Source: Candidatus Hungatella pullicola (GTDB lineage: Bacteria; Bacillota; Clostridia; Lachnospirales; Lachnospiraceae). Taken from it: a stretch of 64,000 bases of DNA. The notes beneath the pieces were generated by a model. It had not been told where the DNA came from. It was given only the letters and a program-made list of their open reading frames with translations, and searched no databases. A program made the translations under genes and the position numbers. The number at the start of each line of letters is the position of its first letter. Position 1 is the stretch's first letter. Below, in pieces: positions 17,412 to 25,340 of the stretch. The stretch lies in NCBI GenBank assembly GCA_019114305.1, contig DXFU01000056.1, positions 1 through 64,000 on the forward strand, in the 5' to 3' direction.

Positions 17412-19121
17412 ATGTTGAAGAATATGTTTAAGAAGACGTACACCCTTATTGACAGTAAGTACAGGACTGTGGAAAAGGGGGATGAGCCTAATATTCCTGC
17501 GGGCCTTTGGAGAAAGTGCAATAAATGCGGACAGCCTATTTATGTGGAAGATGTAAGAGCTAACTATTACATCTGTCCCAAGTGCAAAGGATATTTCAGA
17601 GTTCACGCTTACCGGAGAATAGAGATTACCTGTGATCCGGGAAGCTTTGAAGAGTGGGATAAGGAGATGGAAGTAACCAATCCTTTAAATTTCCCCGGAT
17701 ATGAAAAGAAACTGGCTGCGGCCAGGGAGAAGACAAAGCTTTCTGAGGCTATTATTACAGGAAAATGTACTATTGAAGGGCATCCCGCTGTCATTGGTGT
17801 ATGTGATGCCAGATTTATTATGAGCAGTATGGGCCATGTAGTTGGTGAGAAGATTGTCAGAGCGGTAGAAAGAGCTACAAAGGAAAAACTTCCGGTCATT
17901 ATTTTCGCCTGTTCCGGCGGAGCAAGAATGCAGGAAGGAATTATCTCACTGATGCAGATGGCCAAGACTTCCGCTGCTTTAAAGAGGCACCATGAGGCAG
18001 GTCAGCTTTTCATCAGTGTTTTCACTGATCCTACTACAGGAGGTGTTACTGCCAGCTTTGCCATGCTTGGAGATATTATTCTGGCTGAACCAAATGCTCT
18101 CATTGGTTTTGCAGGTCCAAGAGTGATTGAGCAGACCATTGGTCAGAAGCTTCCGGACGGTTTCCAGAGGTCAGAATTTCTGTTAGAGCATGGATTTGTA
18201 GATAAAATTGTGAAAAGAGAAGAGATGAAAGAGACTCTTGCCTTGATTCTGAAGCTTCATGAGACAAAGAAAATGGATCTTGCGGACATAGGACAATGGG
18301 GAGAAGAGAAGGAGAAAAAGTCCAGAGGACGCAGAAACAGAAAAAGCGCCTGGGATACGGTGCTTTTATCCAGAAGTGCTGACAGGCCGGTCGCTACAGA
18401 TTATATTCATGCAATTTTTGATGATTTTATTGAGTTTCACGGAGACCGGAATTTCAGAGACGACGGAGCTGTTGTAGGAGGAATTGTTTCCTTTTGCGGT
18501 ATGCCTGTTACTGTAATTGGCCAGGAAAAAGGAAAAAATACCAAGGACAATATTAAGCGGAACTTTGGTATGCCGTCTCCGGAAGGATACAGGAAAGCCC
18601 TTCGTTTGATGAAGCAGGCGGAAACATTTGGACGCCCTGTGGTCTGTTTTGTTGATACTCCCGGAGCTTTCTGCGGAATTGAGGCAGAGGAGAGAGGTCA
18701 GGGAGAAGCAATAGCTAAGAATCTTTTTGAAATGTCAGATCTTAAGGTTCCTGTGCTTTCCATTGTAATTGGAGAGGGCGGAAGCGGAGGCGCTCTTGCT
18801 ATGGCTGTGGCCAATCAGGTTTGGATGATGGAAAACGCTATCTATTCCATTCTTTCACCAGAAGGCTTTGCTTCTATTCTGTATAAGGACAGCAAGAAGG
18901 CCGACGATGCTGCAAGAGTAATGAAGATTACGGCAAAGGATCTGATGGATCTGGGAGTGATTGAGCGGATTATCCCGGAAGAAGAACCTGCCTGCGAGGA
19001 AAATCTTCCTGTAATCGCGGAAGAGATGAAAAAGGCAATGGTTGAGTTTTTCCGTACTTTTGATGGAATGACAGGAGAAGATCTTGCTTCTCAGCGATAT
19101 GAACGATTTAGGAGAATGTAA
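17412..19121 (+). CDS. accDA: Fused acetyl-CoA carboxyltransferase beta-alpha (AccD-AccA, 569 aa)
   Basis: One ORF carries both carboxyltransferase halves. Residues 1-285 are AccD: a zinc ribbon with C36, C39, C55 and C58, then the crotonase-like fold with FACSGGARMQEG and DPTTGGVTASFAMLGD. A charged linker (about 285-312, rich in Lys/Arg/Glu) leads into AccA from SAWDTVLLSRSADRP, with IGQEKGKNTKDNIKRNFGMP, FVDTPGAFCGIEAEERGQ and VIGEGGSGGALA. Compared with E. coli AccA, the N-terminal helical region (about 55 residues) is missing. There is no frameshift or internal stop. AAGGAG lies 8 bases before the ATG. Confidence 0.93.
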   Translation: MLKNMFKKTYTLIDSKYRTVEKGDEPNIPAGLWRKCNKCGQPIYVEDVRANYYICPKCKGYFRVHAYRRIEITCDPGSFEEWDKEMEVTNPLNFPGYEKKLAAAREKTKLSEAIITGKCTIEGHPAVIGVCDARFIMSSMGHVVGEKIVRAVERATKEKLPVIIFACSGGARMQEGIISLMQMAKTSAALKRHHEAGQLFISVFTDPTTGGVTASFAMLGDIILAEPNALIGFAGPRVIEQTIGQKLPDGFQRSEFLLEHGFVDKIVKREEMKETLALILKLHETKKMDLADIGQWGEEKEKKSRGRRNRKSAWDTVLLSRSADRPVATDYIHAIFDDFIEFHGDRNFRDDGAVVGGIVSFCGMPVTVIGQEKGKNTKDNIKRNFGMPSPEGYRKALRLMKQAETFGRPVVCFVDTPGAFCGIEAEERGQGEAIAKNLFEMSDLKVPVLSIVIGEGGSGGALAMAVANQVWMMENAIYSILSPEGFASILYKDSKKADDAARVMKITAKDLMDLGVIERIIPEEEPACEENLPVIAEEMKKAMVEFFRTFDGMTGEDLASQRYERFRRM

Positions 19122-20240
19122 ATGGGAACTTTAAAACCACTGGTAATCGGTGATTTAACAGCTGAAAAACCGGTAATACAGGGAGGTATGGGAGTTGGAA
19201 TCAGCCTTTCCTCTCTGGCCGGCGCAGTTGCGAAATCAGGGGGAATTGGAATTATTTCCACCGCTCAGATCGGATTCAGGGAACCGGATTTCCCCCAGCA
19301 TCCGATTGAAGCGAATCTCAGAGCCATAGGAAAAGAGCTGGAAAAGGCAAGAAACATTGCTCCCAGCGGAATCATTGGATTTAATATTATGGTGGCTACC
19401 AAAAATTATGCCCAGTATGTAAAGGAAGCAGTGAAGGCGGGAGCAGATATTATTATTTCCGGCGCCGGACTTCCTGTAAGCCTCCCGGAGATTGTGGCAG
19501 AAGCAGCTCAGGAAGCGGGAATTAAGGTAAAAACTAAGATTGCCCCTATTGTGTCTTCTGTAAAATCAGCTATGGTTATCTGTAAGATGTGGGACAGAAA
19601 GTATCACCGGGTTCCGGATCTTGTGGTTGTGGAAGGCCCCCTGGCAGGAGGGCACCTGGGATTTTCAAGAGAAAGTCTTGAGCAGTTGGGAGTGGATACC
19701 GATGATGTGGACCACACCTATCATCAGAGCCAGTATGATGAGGAAATCAAAGGAATCATTCAGCTGGTAAGACAGTATGGAGAAAAATATGGAGTTAACA
19801 TTCCTGTAGTTACAGCCGGGGGAATCTACAGCCATGAGGATGTGCTTCATCAGCTGGAGCTGGGAGCCGACGGCGTTCAGGTTGCTACCCGTTTTGTAAC
19901 TACAGAGGAATGTGATGCGCCTGAGGAATTTAAGCAGGCATATCTTAATGCCGGCAAAGAAGATATTGTTATTACAAAAAGTCCTGTGGGAATGCCTGGA
20001 AGAGCCATTAAAAATTCTTTCCTGGAGACTGTGGGAAAGGTTCCTTTCCGTCTGGAGCACTGTTATCAGTGTCTGGAGCACTGTGATAAAAAGACAATCC
20101 CATACTGCATTACCAAGGCCCTTGTTAATTCTGCTGAGGGAAATTGCGACCAGGGATTGATTTTCTGCGGAAGCAATGCCTGGAAATCTCAAAGAATTGA
20201 AACTGTAGAAGAGGTTATGAGGGATTTGACAGGAGAGTAA
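19122..20240 (+). CDS. FabK-like/nitronate-monooxygenase-family flavoprotein with C-terminal Cys cluster (372 aa)
   Basis: This is a TIM-barrel FMN protein of the NPD/FabK superfamily: VIQGGMGVGISLSSLAGAVAKSGGIG, PLAGGHLGF (His at the FabK catalytic position), TAGGIYSHEDV and GADGVQVATRF. It is distinct from the upstream FabK by longer loops and a C-terminal extension with C314, C317, C321 and C329 plus two later cysteines, which could bind Fe-S or zinc. The ATG directly follows the accDA stop. It may be a second enoyl reductase or a detoxifying monooxygenase; the operon position favours a role in lipid synthesis but does not prove it. Confidence 0.8.
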   Translation: MGTLKPLVIGDLTAEKPVIQGGMGVGISLSSLAGAVAKSGGIGIISTAQIGFREPDFPQHPIEANLRAIGKELEKARNIAPSGIIGFNIMVATKNYAQYVKEAVKAGADIIISGAGLPVSLPEIVAEAAQEAGIKVKTKIAPIVSSVKSAMVICKMWDRKYHRVPDLVVVEGPLAGGHLGFSRESLEQLGVDTDDVDHTYHQSQYDEEIKGIIQLVRQYGEKYGVNIPVVTAGGIYSHEDVLHQLELGADGVQVATRFVTTEECDAPEEFKQAYLNAGKEDIVITKSPVGMPGRAIKNSFLETVGKVPFRLEHCYQCLEHCDKKTIPYCITKALVNSAEGNCDQGLIFCGSNAWKSQRIETVEEVMRDLTGE

Positions 20241-20258
20241 AAAAGCAATCGGATAGGA

Positions 20259-20294
20259 AGAGCAGATCGCTTCGGCGGTCTGCTTTTGGTTTTC
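20259..20294 (+). terminator. Terminator of the fatty-acid operon
   Basis: The 10-bp stem AGCAGATCGC/GCGGTCTGCT has a TTCG tetraloop and is followed by TTTGGTTTTC. It lies about 20 bases after the last gene of the operon. Confidence 0.85.
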
Positions 20295-20314
20295 AAAATA
20301 TCAGGAGGGGCTTT

Positions 20315-20623
20315 ATGGATCGGGAGGAAAGTTTAAGGAGAAGCAGAAAGGAAAAGAGAAATAAAGACGCAGAGTATGCGGCTAATACAGGAAGGCGGTA
20401 CGGAGTGGCAGCCATGGCTGTTATGTTTGCAGTTCTCAGCTTTTTTAATTTGTATTACGGGCTGATGAATGATGCTGTATTTGCCCTGTTTTTTACTTAT
20501 TTGGGGATGGAATCTTATGGCCTTTACAAAGCCGGCGGACAGAAAATCAGGCTTGCAGGAGGGGCTGCGGGGTTTTTGGCAGGGGTATTTTATTGTATTT
20601 CTTACGTTGTCCGTGCAGTTTAA
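20315..20623 (+). CDS. Small membrane protein of unknown function (102 aa)
   Basis: The N-terminus (about 30 residues) is very basic and charged (DREESLRRSRKEKRNKDAEY), followed by three predicted membrane segments at about residues 31-50, 53-70 and 78-98. Proteins of this architecture (charged N-terminus starting with an EEx..SRxExK pattern, three helices) occur in clostridia as small uncharacterised families such as DUF6442; the assignment is tentative. AGGAGG lies 7-8 bases before the ATG. It stands alone between two transcription units. Confidence 0.6.
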   Translation: MDREESLRRSRKEKRNKDAEYAANTGRRYGVAAMAVMFAVLSFFNLYYGLMNDAVFALFFTYLGMESYGLYKAGGQKIRLAGGAAGFLAGVFYCISYVVRAV

Positions 20624-20761
20624 TCCTGCGGCAAAGCGGGATTTGATGCTTTATATAGCCTTAGATAAAAAATATGAGGAAATAGTTCTTTTTGATTGAT
20701 AAGAGACATAAGAAAGAGGCTGGTTCATAAATTGTAATAACAAAAAATAAGGAGTCCAGGT

Positions 20762-21400
20762 ATGCTGAATTATCTTTGGGGATTTATGATGCTGGCAGGA
20801 CTTTTTTGGGCGGCAGTCCACGGTAATTTAAACCAGGTAACAGAGGGGGCTTTACAGTCTGCAGGTGAGGCTGTGACTCTCTCTATTACTATGCTGGGAA
20901 TTATGTCATTTTGGTGCGGAATGATGGAGGTGGGAAGAAGAGCAGGGCTGATTGAGCGCCTGTCTCAGGCGCTGAGGCCTGTTATGAAGTTTTTGTTTCC
21001 CCATATACCAAAAGGACATCAGGCTCTTTCGTATATTTCTACAAATATGATTGCCAATTTCCTTGGACTGGGATGGGCTGCAACTCCAGCCGGTCTGCGG
21101 GCTATGGAAGAACTGGAACAACTGGAGTGCGAAAGACGAAAAGCATCGGGGCTTTCCATAAAGCCAGTACCGGAGGGTACTGCCAGCAATGAGATGTGCA
21201 CCTTTTTAATTCTCAATATATCCTCTCTCCAGCTGATTCCTGTGAATGTCATTGCCTATAGAAGCCAGTACGGAAGTGCAAATCCAACCGCTGTAGTAGG
21301 GCCAGCGATTGCCGCAACGGCTGTAAGTACGGCAGTGGCTGTAATCTATTGCAAATGGATGGAAAAGAACAGAAAAAAGACGCTGCAGAAACAGGATTAA
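20762..21400 (+). CDS. spmA: Spore maturation protein A (212 aa)
   Basis: SpmA is a nucleoside-recognition/gate-domain membrane protein needed for spore core dehydration. MLNYLWGFMMLAGLFWAAVHGNLNQVTEGAL, FWCGMMEVGRRAGLIERL and NMIANFLGLGWAATPAGLRAMEELE are characteristic, with about five membrane segments. It is normally followed by spmB; here the next gene is an MgtC homologue on the same strand after 153 bases, and no spmB is present in the window. AAGGAG lies before the ATG. Confidence 0.85.
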   Translation: MLNYLWGFMMLAGLFWAAVHGNLNQVTEGALQSAGEAVTLSITMLGIMSFWCGMMEVGRRAGLIERLSQALRPVMKFLFPHIPKGHQALSYISTNMIANFLGLGWAATPAGLRAMEELEQLECERRKASGLSIKPVPEGTASNEMCTFLILNISSLQLIPVNVIAYRSQYGSANPTAVVGPAIAATAVSTAVAVIYCKWMEKNRKKTLQKQD

Positions 21401-21444
21401 TTTATGAAATATGTAAAAATAAAGTAAAAATTATGTAAAATAAT

Positions 21445-21473
21445 TTGTCGACATTCCCCAAAAACTATGATAA
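21445..21473 (+). promoter_or_regulatory. Probable sigma-A promoter of the mgtC-like gene
   Basis: TTGTCG (21445-21450), 17 bases, TGATAA (21468-21473). Downstream, the 10-mer TCAGTACTTG occurs twice in direct tandem (21496-21515) in the leader, before the ribosome site at 21541. Confidence 0.5.
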
Positions 21474-21553
21474 CATGTACCTGAAACAGAACAATTCAGT
21501 ACTTGTCAGTACTTGAAACCGAATGATAAAACAGATGGAAAGGAGGTTTTGGG

Positions 21554-22258
21554 GTGGACAGTATTTTACAACCAATAGAAAGTATTGATTGGGGAGAGCT
21601 GAATGAGTATTCTATTGTTCTTAGAATCCTGCTGTCTTTAGGAATCGGGGGAATCATAGGTCTGGAAAGGGGAATTAAAAATCAGCCGGCCGGCTTTCGA
21701 ACTTATATGCTGGTATGTCTGGGAGCCAGCCTGGTTATGATGACGAATCAGTATGTATGTCAAAGCCTTGGAACTGGAGACCCTACCAGGCTGGGAGCCC
21801 AAGTAATCAGTGGAATTGGTTTTTTGGGAGCAGGAAGTATTTTAGTTACCAATGGAAACCGGATTCGTGGGCTGACAACAGCAGCAGGGCTGTGGACGGC
21901 AGCCTGTGTGGGATTGGCAATTGGAATTGGTTTTTATAAGGGAGCCATATCTGTGGGAGTTACCATATTTCTTATAATGACCATATTTCAGAAAATTGAC
22001 CAGAGACTTCATGCCCATTCTAAATTTATCAGACTGTACATAAGCTTTTTGTCAGGAGACGCGGCAAATCGTTTTATGGATAAATGCGGGGAAATGAATC
22101 TTAAGATAATGGATATACAGATGTCAAAGACAAAAGGGAGCCGCAAGGGAACCGTAATTTTAGTATGCACTCTCAAAAGCGAGGATAAGTGCAGGCATGT
22201 GGAGCTTATTGGAAAACTGGCAGAGATAGAGGGATTAAGCCATATTGAGGAAATATAA
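21554..22258 (+). CDS. MgtC/SapB-family membrane protein (234 aa)
   Basis: The N-terminal domain has four or five membrane helices with the MgtC signatures GIGGIIGLERGIKNQPAGFRTYMLVCLGA and RGLTTAAGLWTAACVGLAIG. The C-terminal soluble domain (from about residue 155) resembles the ACT-like tail of MgtC. The family is linked to Mg2+ homeostasis and F-ATPase control; the role here is not shown. The start is GTG, supported by AGGAGG at 21541-21546. Confidence 0.85.
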   Translation: MDSILQPIESIDWGELNEYSIVLRILLSLGIGGIIGLERGIKNQPAGFRTYMLVCLGASLVMMTNQYVCQSLGTGDPTRLGAQVISGIGFLGAGSILVTNGNRIRGLTTAAGLWTAACVGLAIGIGFYKGAISVGVTIFLIMTIFQKIDQRLHAHSKFIRLYISFLSGDAANRFMDKCGEMNLKIMDIQMSKTKGSRKGTVILVCTLKSEDKCRHVELIGKLAEIEGLSHIEEI

Positions 22259-22298
22259 GGCATAAAAAGGATTAAATTGCTTTTTTTTCAAGAATAGC

Positions 22299-22307
22299 TG
22301 TTATAAT
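22299..22307 (+). promoter_or_regulatory. Extended -10 promoter of the PfkB kinase gene
   Basis: TG-T-TATAAT at 22299-22307. TTGCTT lies 19 bases upstream of the -10, at the edge of a T-run, and is a poor -35. The leader to the ATG is about 70 bases. Confidence 0.55.
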
Positions 22308-22381
22308 GATTGAATTAAATCGTCGGATAGTCTAAAATAGAATCAGTTAATTTCGAAAAATATCCATTTGAGGAGGTTTTT

Positions 22382-23467
22382 ATGCAGCATTTTAATCCTT
22401 TATTGGCCAATACCAGTGATCAGAAATTTATTACCTTCGGTGAGATCATGCTTCGCCTTACCCCTCCAAATTATGAGAAGATTCGTATGACCTCTTCTTT
22501 TGAAGCCAGCTATGGCGGAAGCGAGGCAAATATTGCTTTGGCTTTGGCAAACCTTGGCGTGGACAGTACATTTTTTACAGTAGTTCCCAACAACAGCTTA
22601 GGAAAAAGCGCTATTCGTTTGCTTCGAAGCAATGATGTGCATTGTACTCCTGTGATTCTCACTACTCCGGAACAGACTCCAACCCACCGTCTTGGAAGCT
22701 ATTATCTGGAGACAGGATACGGAATCCGTCCCAGCAAGGTTATTTACGACAGAAAGCACAGCGCGATTACAGAGTATGATTTTAACCAGGTAGATCTTCA
22801 TGAACTGTTTGATGGTTTTACATGGCTGCATCTTAGCGGTATTACGCCGGCTTTGGCACCCAACTGTGCAGAGTTTACCATGAAGTGTCTTCAGGTTGCC
22901 AAGGAGATGGGACTTACTGTCAGCTTTGACGGAAATTTTCGAAGCAAGCTGTGGACCTGGGAGGAAGCCAGGGACTTCTGTACTCAGTGTCTGCCTTATG
23001 TAGATGTGCTTCTTGGCATTGAACCGTATCATTTGTGGAAAGATGAAGAAGATCACAGCAAGGGCGACTGGAAAGACGGCGTTCCGCTGCAGCCCAGCTA
23101 TGAGCAGCAGGATGAGATTTTTATGAGATTTATTGAGAGATATCCTAATATTAAGTGCATTGCCCGTCATGTGCGCTATGCTCACAGCGGAAGTGAAAAC
23201 AGCCTGAAGGCCTTTATGTGGTATGAGGATCATACTTTTGAGAGCAAGCTGTTTACCTTTAACATTCTAGATCGTGTAGGCGGAGGCGATGCTTTTGCCA
23301 GCGGACTTATTTATGCTATGATGCATAATTATAAGCCTATGGATATGATCAATTTTGCTGTGGCCAGCAGTGCAATTAAGCATACCATCCGTGGTGATGC
23401 TAATATTACTGATGATGTGTCCAGCATAAGGAATCTGATGAATATGAATTATGATATTAAGCGTTAA
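22382..23467 (+). CDS. PfkB-family sugar kinase, 2-keto-3-deoxygluconate kinase-like (361 aa)
   Basis: This is a ribokinase-fold kinase. The N-terminal FITFGEIMLRLTPPNYEKI and YGGSEANIALALANLG match KdgK-type kinases; the anion hole and catalytic base are in DRVGGGDAFASG (residues 297-308, Asp303). The protein is about 40 residues longer than most KdgK through an insertion around residues 218-245 (acidic, WKDEEDHSKGDWKDG). Sugar-acid substrate is inference from similarity. AGGAGG lies 8 bases before the ATG. A terminator follows, so it is its own unit. Confidence 0.8.
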   Translation: MQHFNPLLANTSDQKFITFGEIMLRLTPPNYEKIRMTSSFEASYGGSEANIALALANLGVDSTFFTVVPNNSLGKSAIRLLRSNDVHCTPVILTTPEQTPTHRLGSYYLETGYGIRPSKVIYDRKHSAITEYDFNQVDLHELFDGFTWLHLSGITPALAPNCAEFTMKCLQVAKEMGLTVSFDGNFRSKLWTWEEARDFCTQCLPYVDVLLGIEPYHLWKDEEDHSKGDWKDGVPLQPSYEQQDEIFMRFIERYPNIKCIARHVRYAHSGSENSLKAFMWYEDHTFESKLFTFNILDRVGGGDAFASGLIYAMMHNYKPMDMINFAVASSAIKHTIRGDANITDDVSSIRNLMNMNYDIKR

Positions 23468-23487
23468 TTAATAATCAAAAGCAGCAA

Positions 23488-23527
23488 AAGAGGCAGATGG
23501 GCTGCGGCTTGTCTGTCTCTTGTTTTG
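23488..23527 (+). terminator. Terminator after the PfkB kinase gene
   Basis: The 10-bp stem AAGAGGCAGA/TCTGTCTCTT with one G-T pair spans a GC-rich 14-base loop and is followed by GTTTTG. It lies about 20 bases past the stop codon. Confidence 0.6.
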
Positions 23528-23573
23528 TCTTAGGGAAAGAAACGAAACAGAGCTGCAGGAGGGAGAAAATAGA

Positions 23574-24410
23574 ATGAGCAGTAGTGAAAAAAAGCGTCTG
23601 GCTATTGTTGGATGCGGAAAACTGGGAAATATTGTAACAGAAGCCTGCTGTATGGGACTTCTGCCGGAGTATGAGCTGGTAGGCGTATTGGGAAGAAACA
23701 GAGACCATGCCCAGGCTTTGGCTGAAAAGGGAAACTGCAAGGTTTGTGAGAATTTGGAGGAGCTTATGGAATTAAAACCGGACTATGTGGCGGAAATGGC
23801 TTCTGTCCAGATGGTAAAGGATATGGCTGAGACTGTACTTGCAGGGGGAGCAAATTTGGTGGTTCTGTCCATTGGAGCCTTTGCCGACCAGGAATTTTAT
23901 CAAAAGGTTCAGAAGACAGCCAGAGAGCACAAAAGGAGAGTGCATATTGCATCAGGAGCAATCGGAGGCTTTGACGTGCTGAGAACGGTGGCTCTTATGG
24001 GTCATTTGAATCAGGAGAAGGCTGCTTCAAAGGGAGAGGAGAGCAAACAGATCACAAATATGGTAACCAGGAAAGGACCTGCGTCTTTAAAGAATACCCC
24101 TGTATTTCGGGAAGAACTTATGGAATCCAAAGAGGATACAGAAGTTTTTGCCGGCAATACAAAAGAGGCCATTGCTCTTCTGCCTACTAAGGTTAATGTG
24201 TCGGTAGCAGCCTCTATTGCTTCAGCAGGCACAGAGAAGATGGATTTTCATATTATCAGCGTGCCCGGAATGATCGGGGATGATCATAAGATTACAGAAG
24301 AAATTGATGGTGTGACAGCTGTGGTGGATGTGTATTCAAGAACCAGTGATATTGCAGGTTGGAGCGTAGTGGCCCTTCTTCAGAATCTGGTGTCACCAAT
24401 TATGTTTTAA
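23574..24410 (+). CDS. Aspartate dehydrogenase (NadX/DUF108)-like oxidoreductase (278 aa)
   Basis: The N-terminal Rossmann fold has RLAIVGCGKLGNIV; the central segment IASGAIGGFDVLRTV and the C-terminal domain with TKVNVSVAASIAS and the following VPG segment match the aspartate dehydrogenase/DUF108 family, where the His near IGDDH is part of the active site. The family makes iminoaspartate or deaminates related amino acids; the substrate here is open. An upstream in-frame start at 23520 lies in the terminator hairpin, and the AGGAGG-like site suits 23574. It is followed 24 bases later by a hydroxyacid-dehydrogenase-like gene. Confidence 0.75.
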   Translation: MSSSEKKRLAIVGCGKLGNIVTEACCMGLLPEYELVGVLGRNRDHAQALAEKGNCKVCENLEELMELKPDYVAEMASVQMVKDMAETVLAGGANLVVLSIGAFADQEFYQKVQKTAREHKRRVHIASGAIGGFDVLRTVALMGHLNQEKAASKGEESKQITNMVTRKGPASLKNTPVFREELMESKEDTEVFAGNTKEAIALLPTKVNVSVAASIASAGTEKMDFHIISVPGMIGDDHKITEEIDGVTAVVDVYSRTSDIAGWSVVALLQNLVSPIMF

Positions 24411-24434
24411 AAATAAAAAAGAGAGGAAAAGTAA

Positions 24435-25340
24435 ATGGAGCCTGTGTTTGAAAAACTGGTGGCTATTGAGCCTGTTAGTTTGATTCCCTCCGCCGAGGAG
24501 GAGCTGAAACAGTATGCCAAAAAGGTAGTGATGTATCCGGATATTCCGGCTGACGATGAAGAGATTGCCAGAAGAATTGGAGACGCAGACGGAGTGCTTG
24601 TCAGCTACACTTCCCAGATCAGCAGAGAGGTTATGGATCAGTGCCCTAATATCCGTTATATTGGTATGTGCTGCAGCCTGTATTCAGAAGCCAGCGCCAA
24701 TGTGGATATAGCCAGCGCCAGAGAAAAGGGAATCCAGGTCCTGGGAATCCGGGATTATGGAGACCGGGGAGTGGTGGAATATGTGGTCTATCAGCTGGTG
24801 CGGATCCTTCACGGATTTGACTGCCCTATGTGGGAATCTGAGCCGTTGGAGCTGACCCGGCTTAAGGTGGGAATTGTAGGACTTGGTGTGTCTGGAACCA
24901 TGATTGCTGACACTCTGCGGATGATGGGGGCAGACGTCTCTTATTACAGCCGAACCAGAAAGCCAAAGAAAGAGGCGGAAGGTATTGGATATCTTCCTCT
25001 CAATGATCTGCTGGAGAGAAGTCAGGTGGTAATCACCTGCTTGAACAAGAATGTTGTCCTTTTAAAAGAAGAGCAGTTTAAGAAGCTGGGAAACAGAAAA
25101 ATTCTTATGAATACTTCTATTGGCACTGCCTCTGATAGGGATGAACTGAAAAAATGGCTTTCCTGCGCCGATAATTTGTTTTGCTGCGATACGGAAGGCG
25201 CATTGGGAGATCCGGAACTTCTTGGACGGAATAATGTAATTTGTATGGGAGTTTCTGTGGGAAGAACCAGACAGGCCTTTGAACTTCTCAGCAAAAAGGT
25301 TCTGGATAATATTAAAAACTTTCTGGGAAAAGAGGTTTAA
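24435..25340 (+). CDS. D-isomer 2-hydroxyacid dehydrogenase-like protein (301 aa)
   Basis: The domain order is that of the family: an N-terminal flavodoxin-like substrate lobe, then an NAD-binding Rossmann domain with GIVGLGVSG (residues 146-154). The usual catalytic set (Arg in NxARG, Glu in the DVFxxEP region, His in TPHxA) is not evident: the corresponding stretches read NTSIGTASDRDE, CDTEGALGDPE and CMGVSVGRTRQA. So either the chemistry differs or it is an altered-specificity branch. RBS GAGAGGAAAAG before the ATG. Its 3' end overlaps the convergent araC-type gene by 4 bases. Confidence 0.75.
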   Translation: MEPVFEKLVAIEPVSLIPSAEEELKQYAKKVVMYPDIPADDEEIARRIGDADGVLVSYTSQISREVMDQCPNIRYIGMCCSLYSEASANVDIASAREKGIQVLGIRDYGDRGVVEYVVYQLVRILHGFDCPMWESEPLELTRLKVGIVGLGVSGTMIADTLRMMGADVSYYSRTRKPKKEAEGIGYLPLNDLLERSQVVITCLNKNVVLLKEEQFKKLGNRKILMNTSIGTASDRDELKKWLSCADNLFCCDTEGALGDPELLGRNNVICMGVSVGRTRQAFELLSKKVLDNIKNFLGKEV

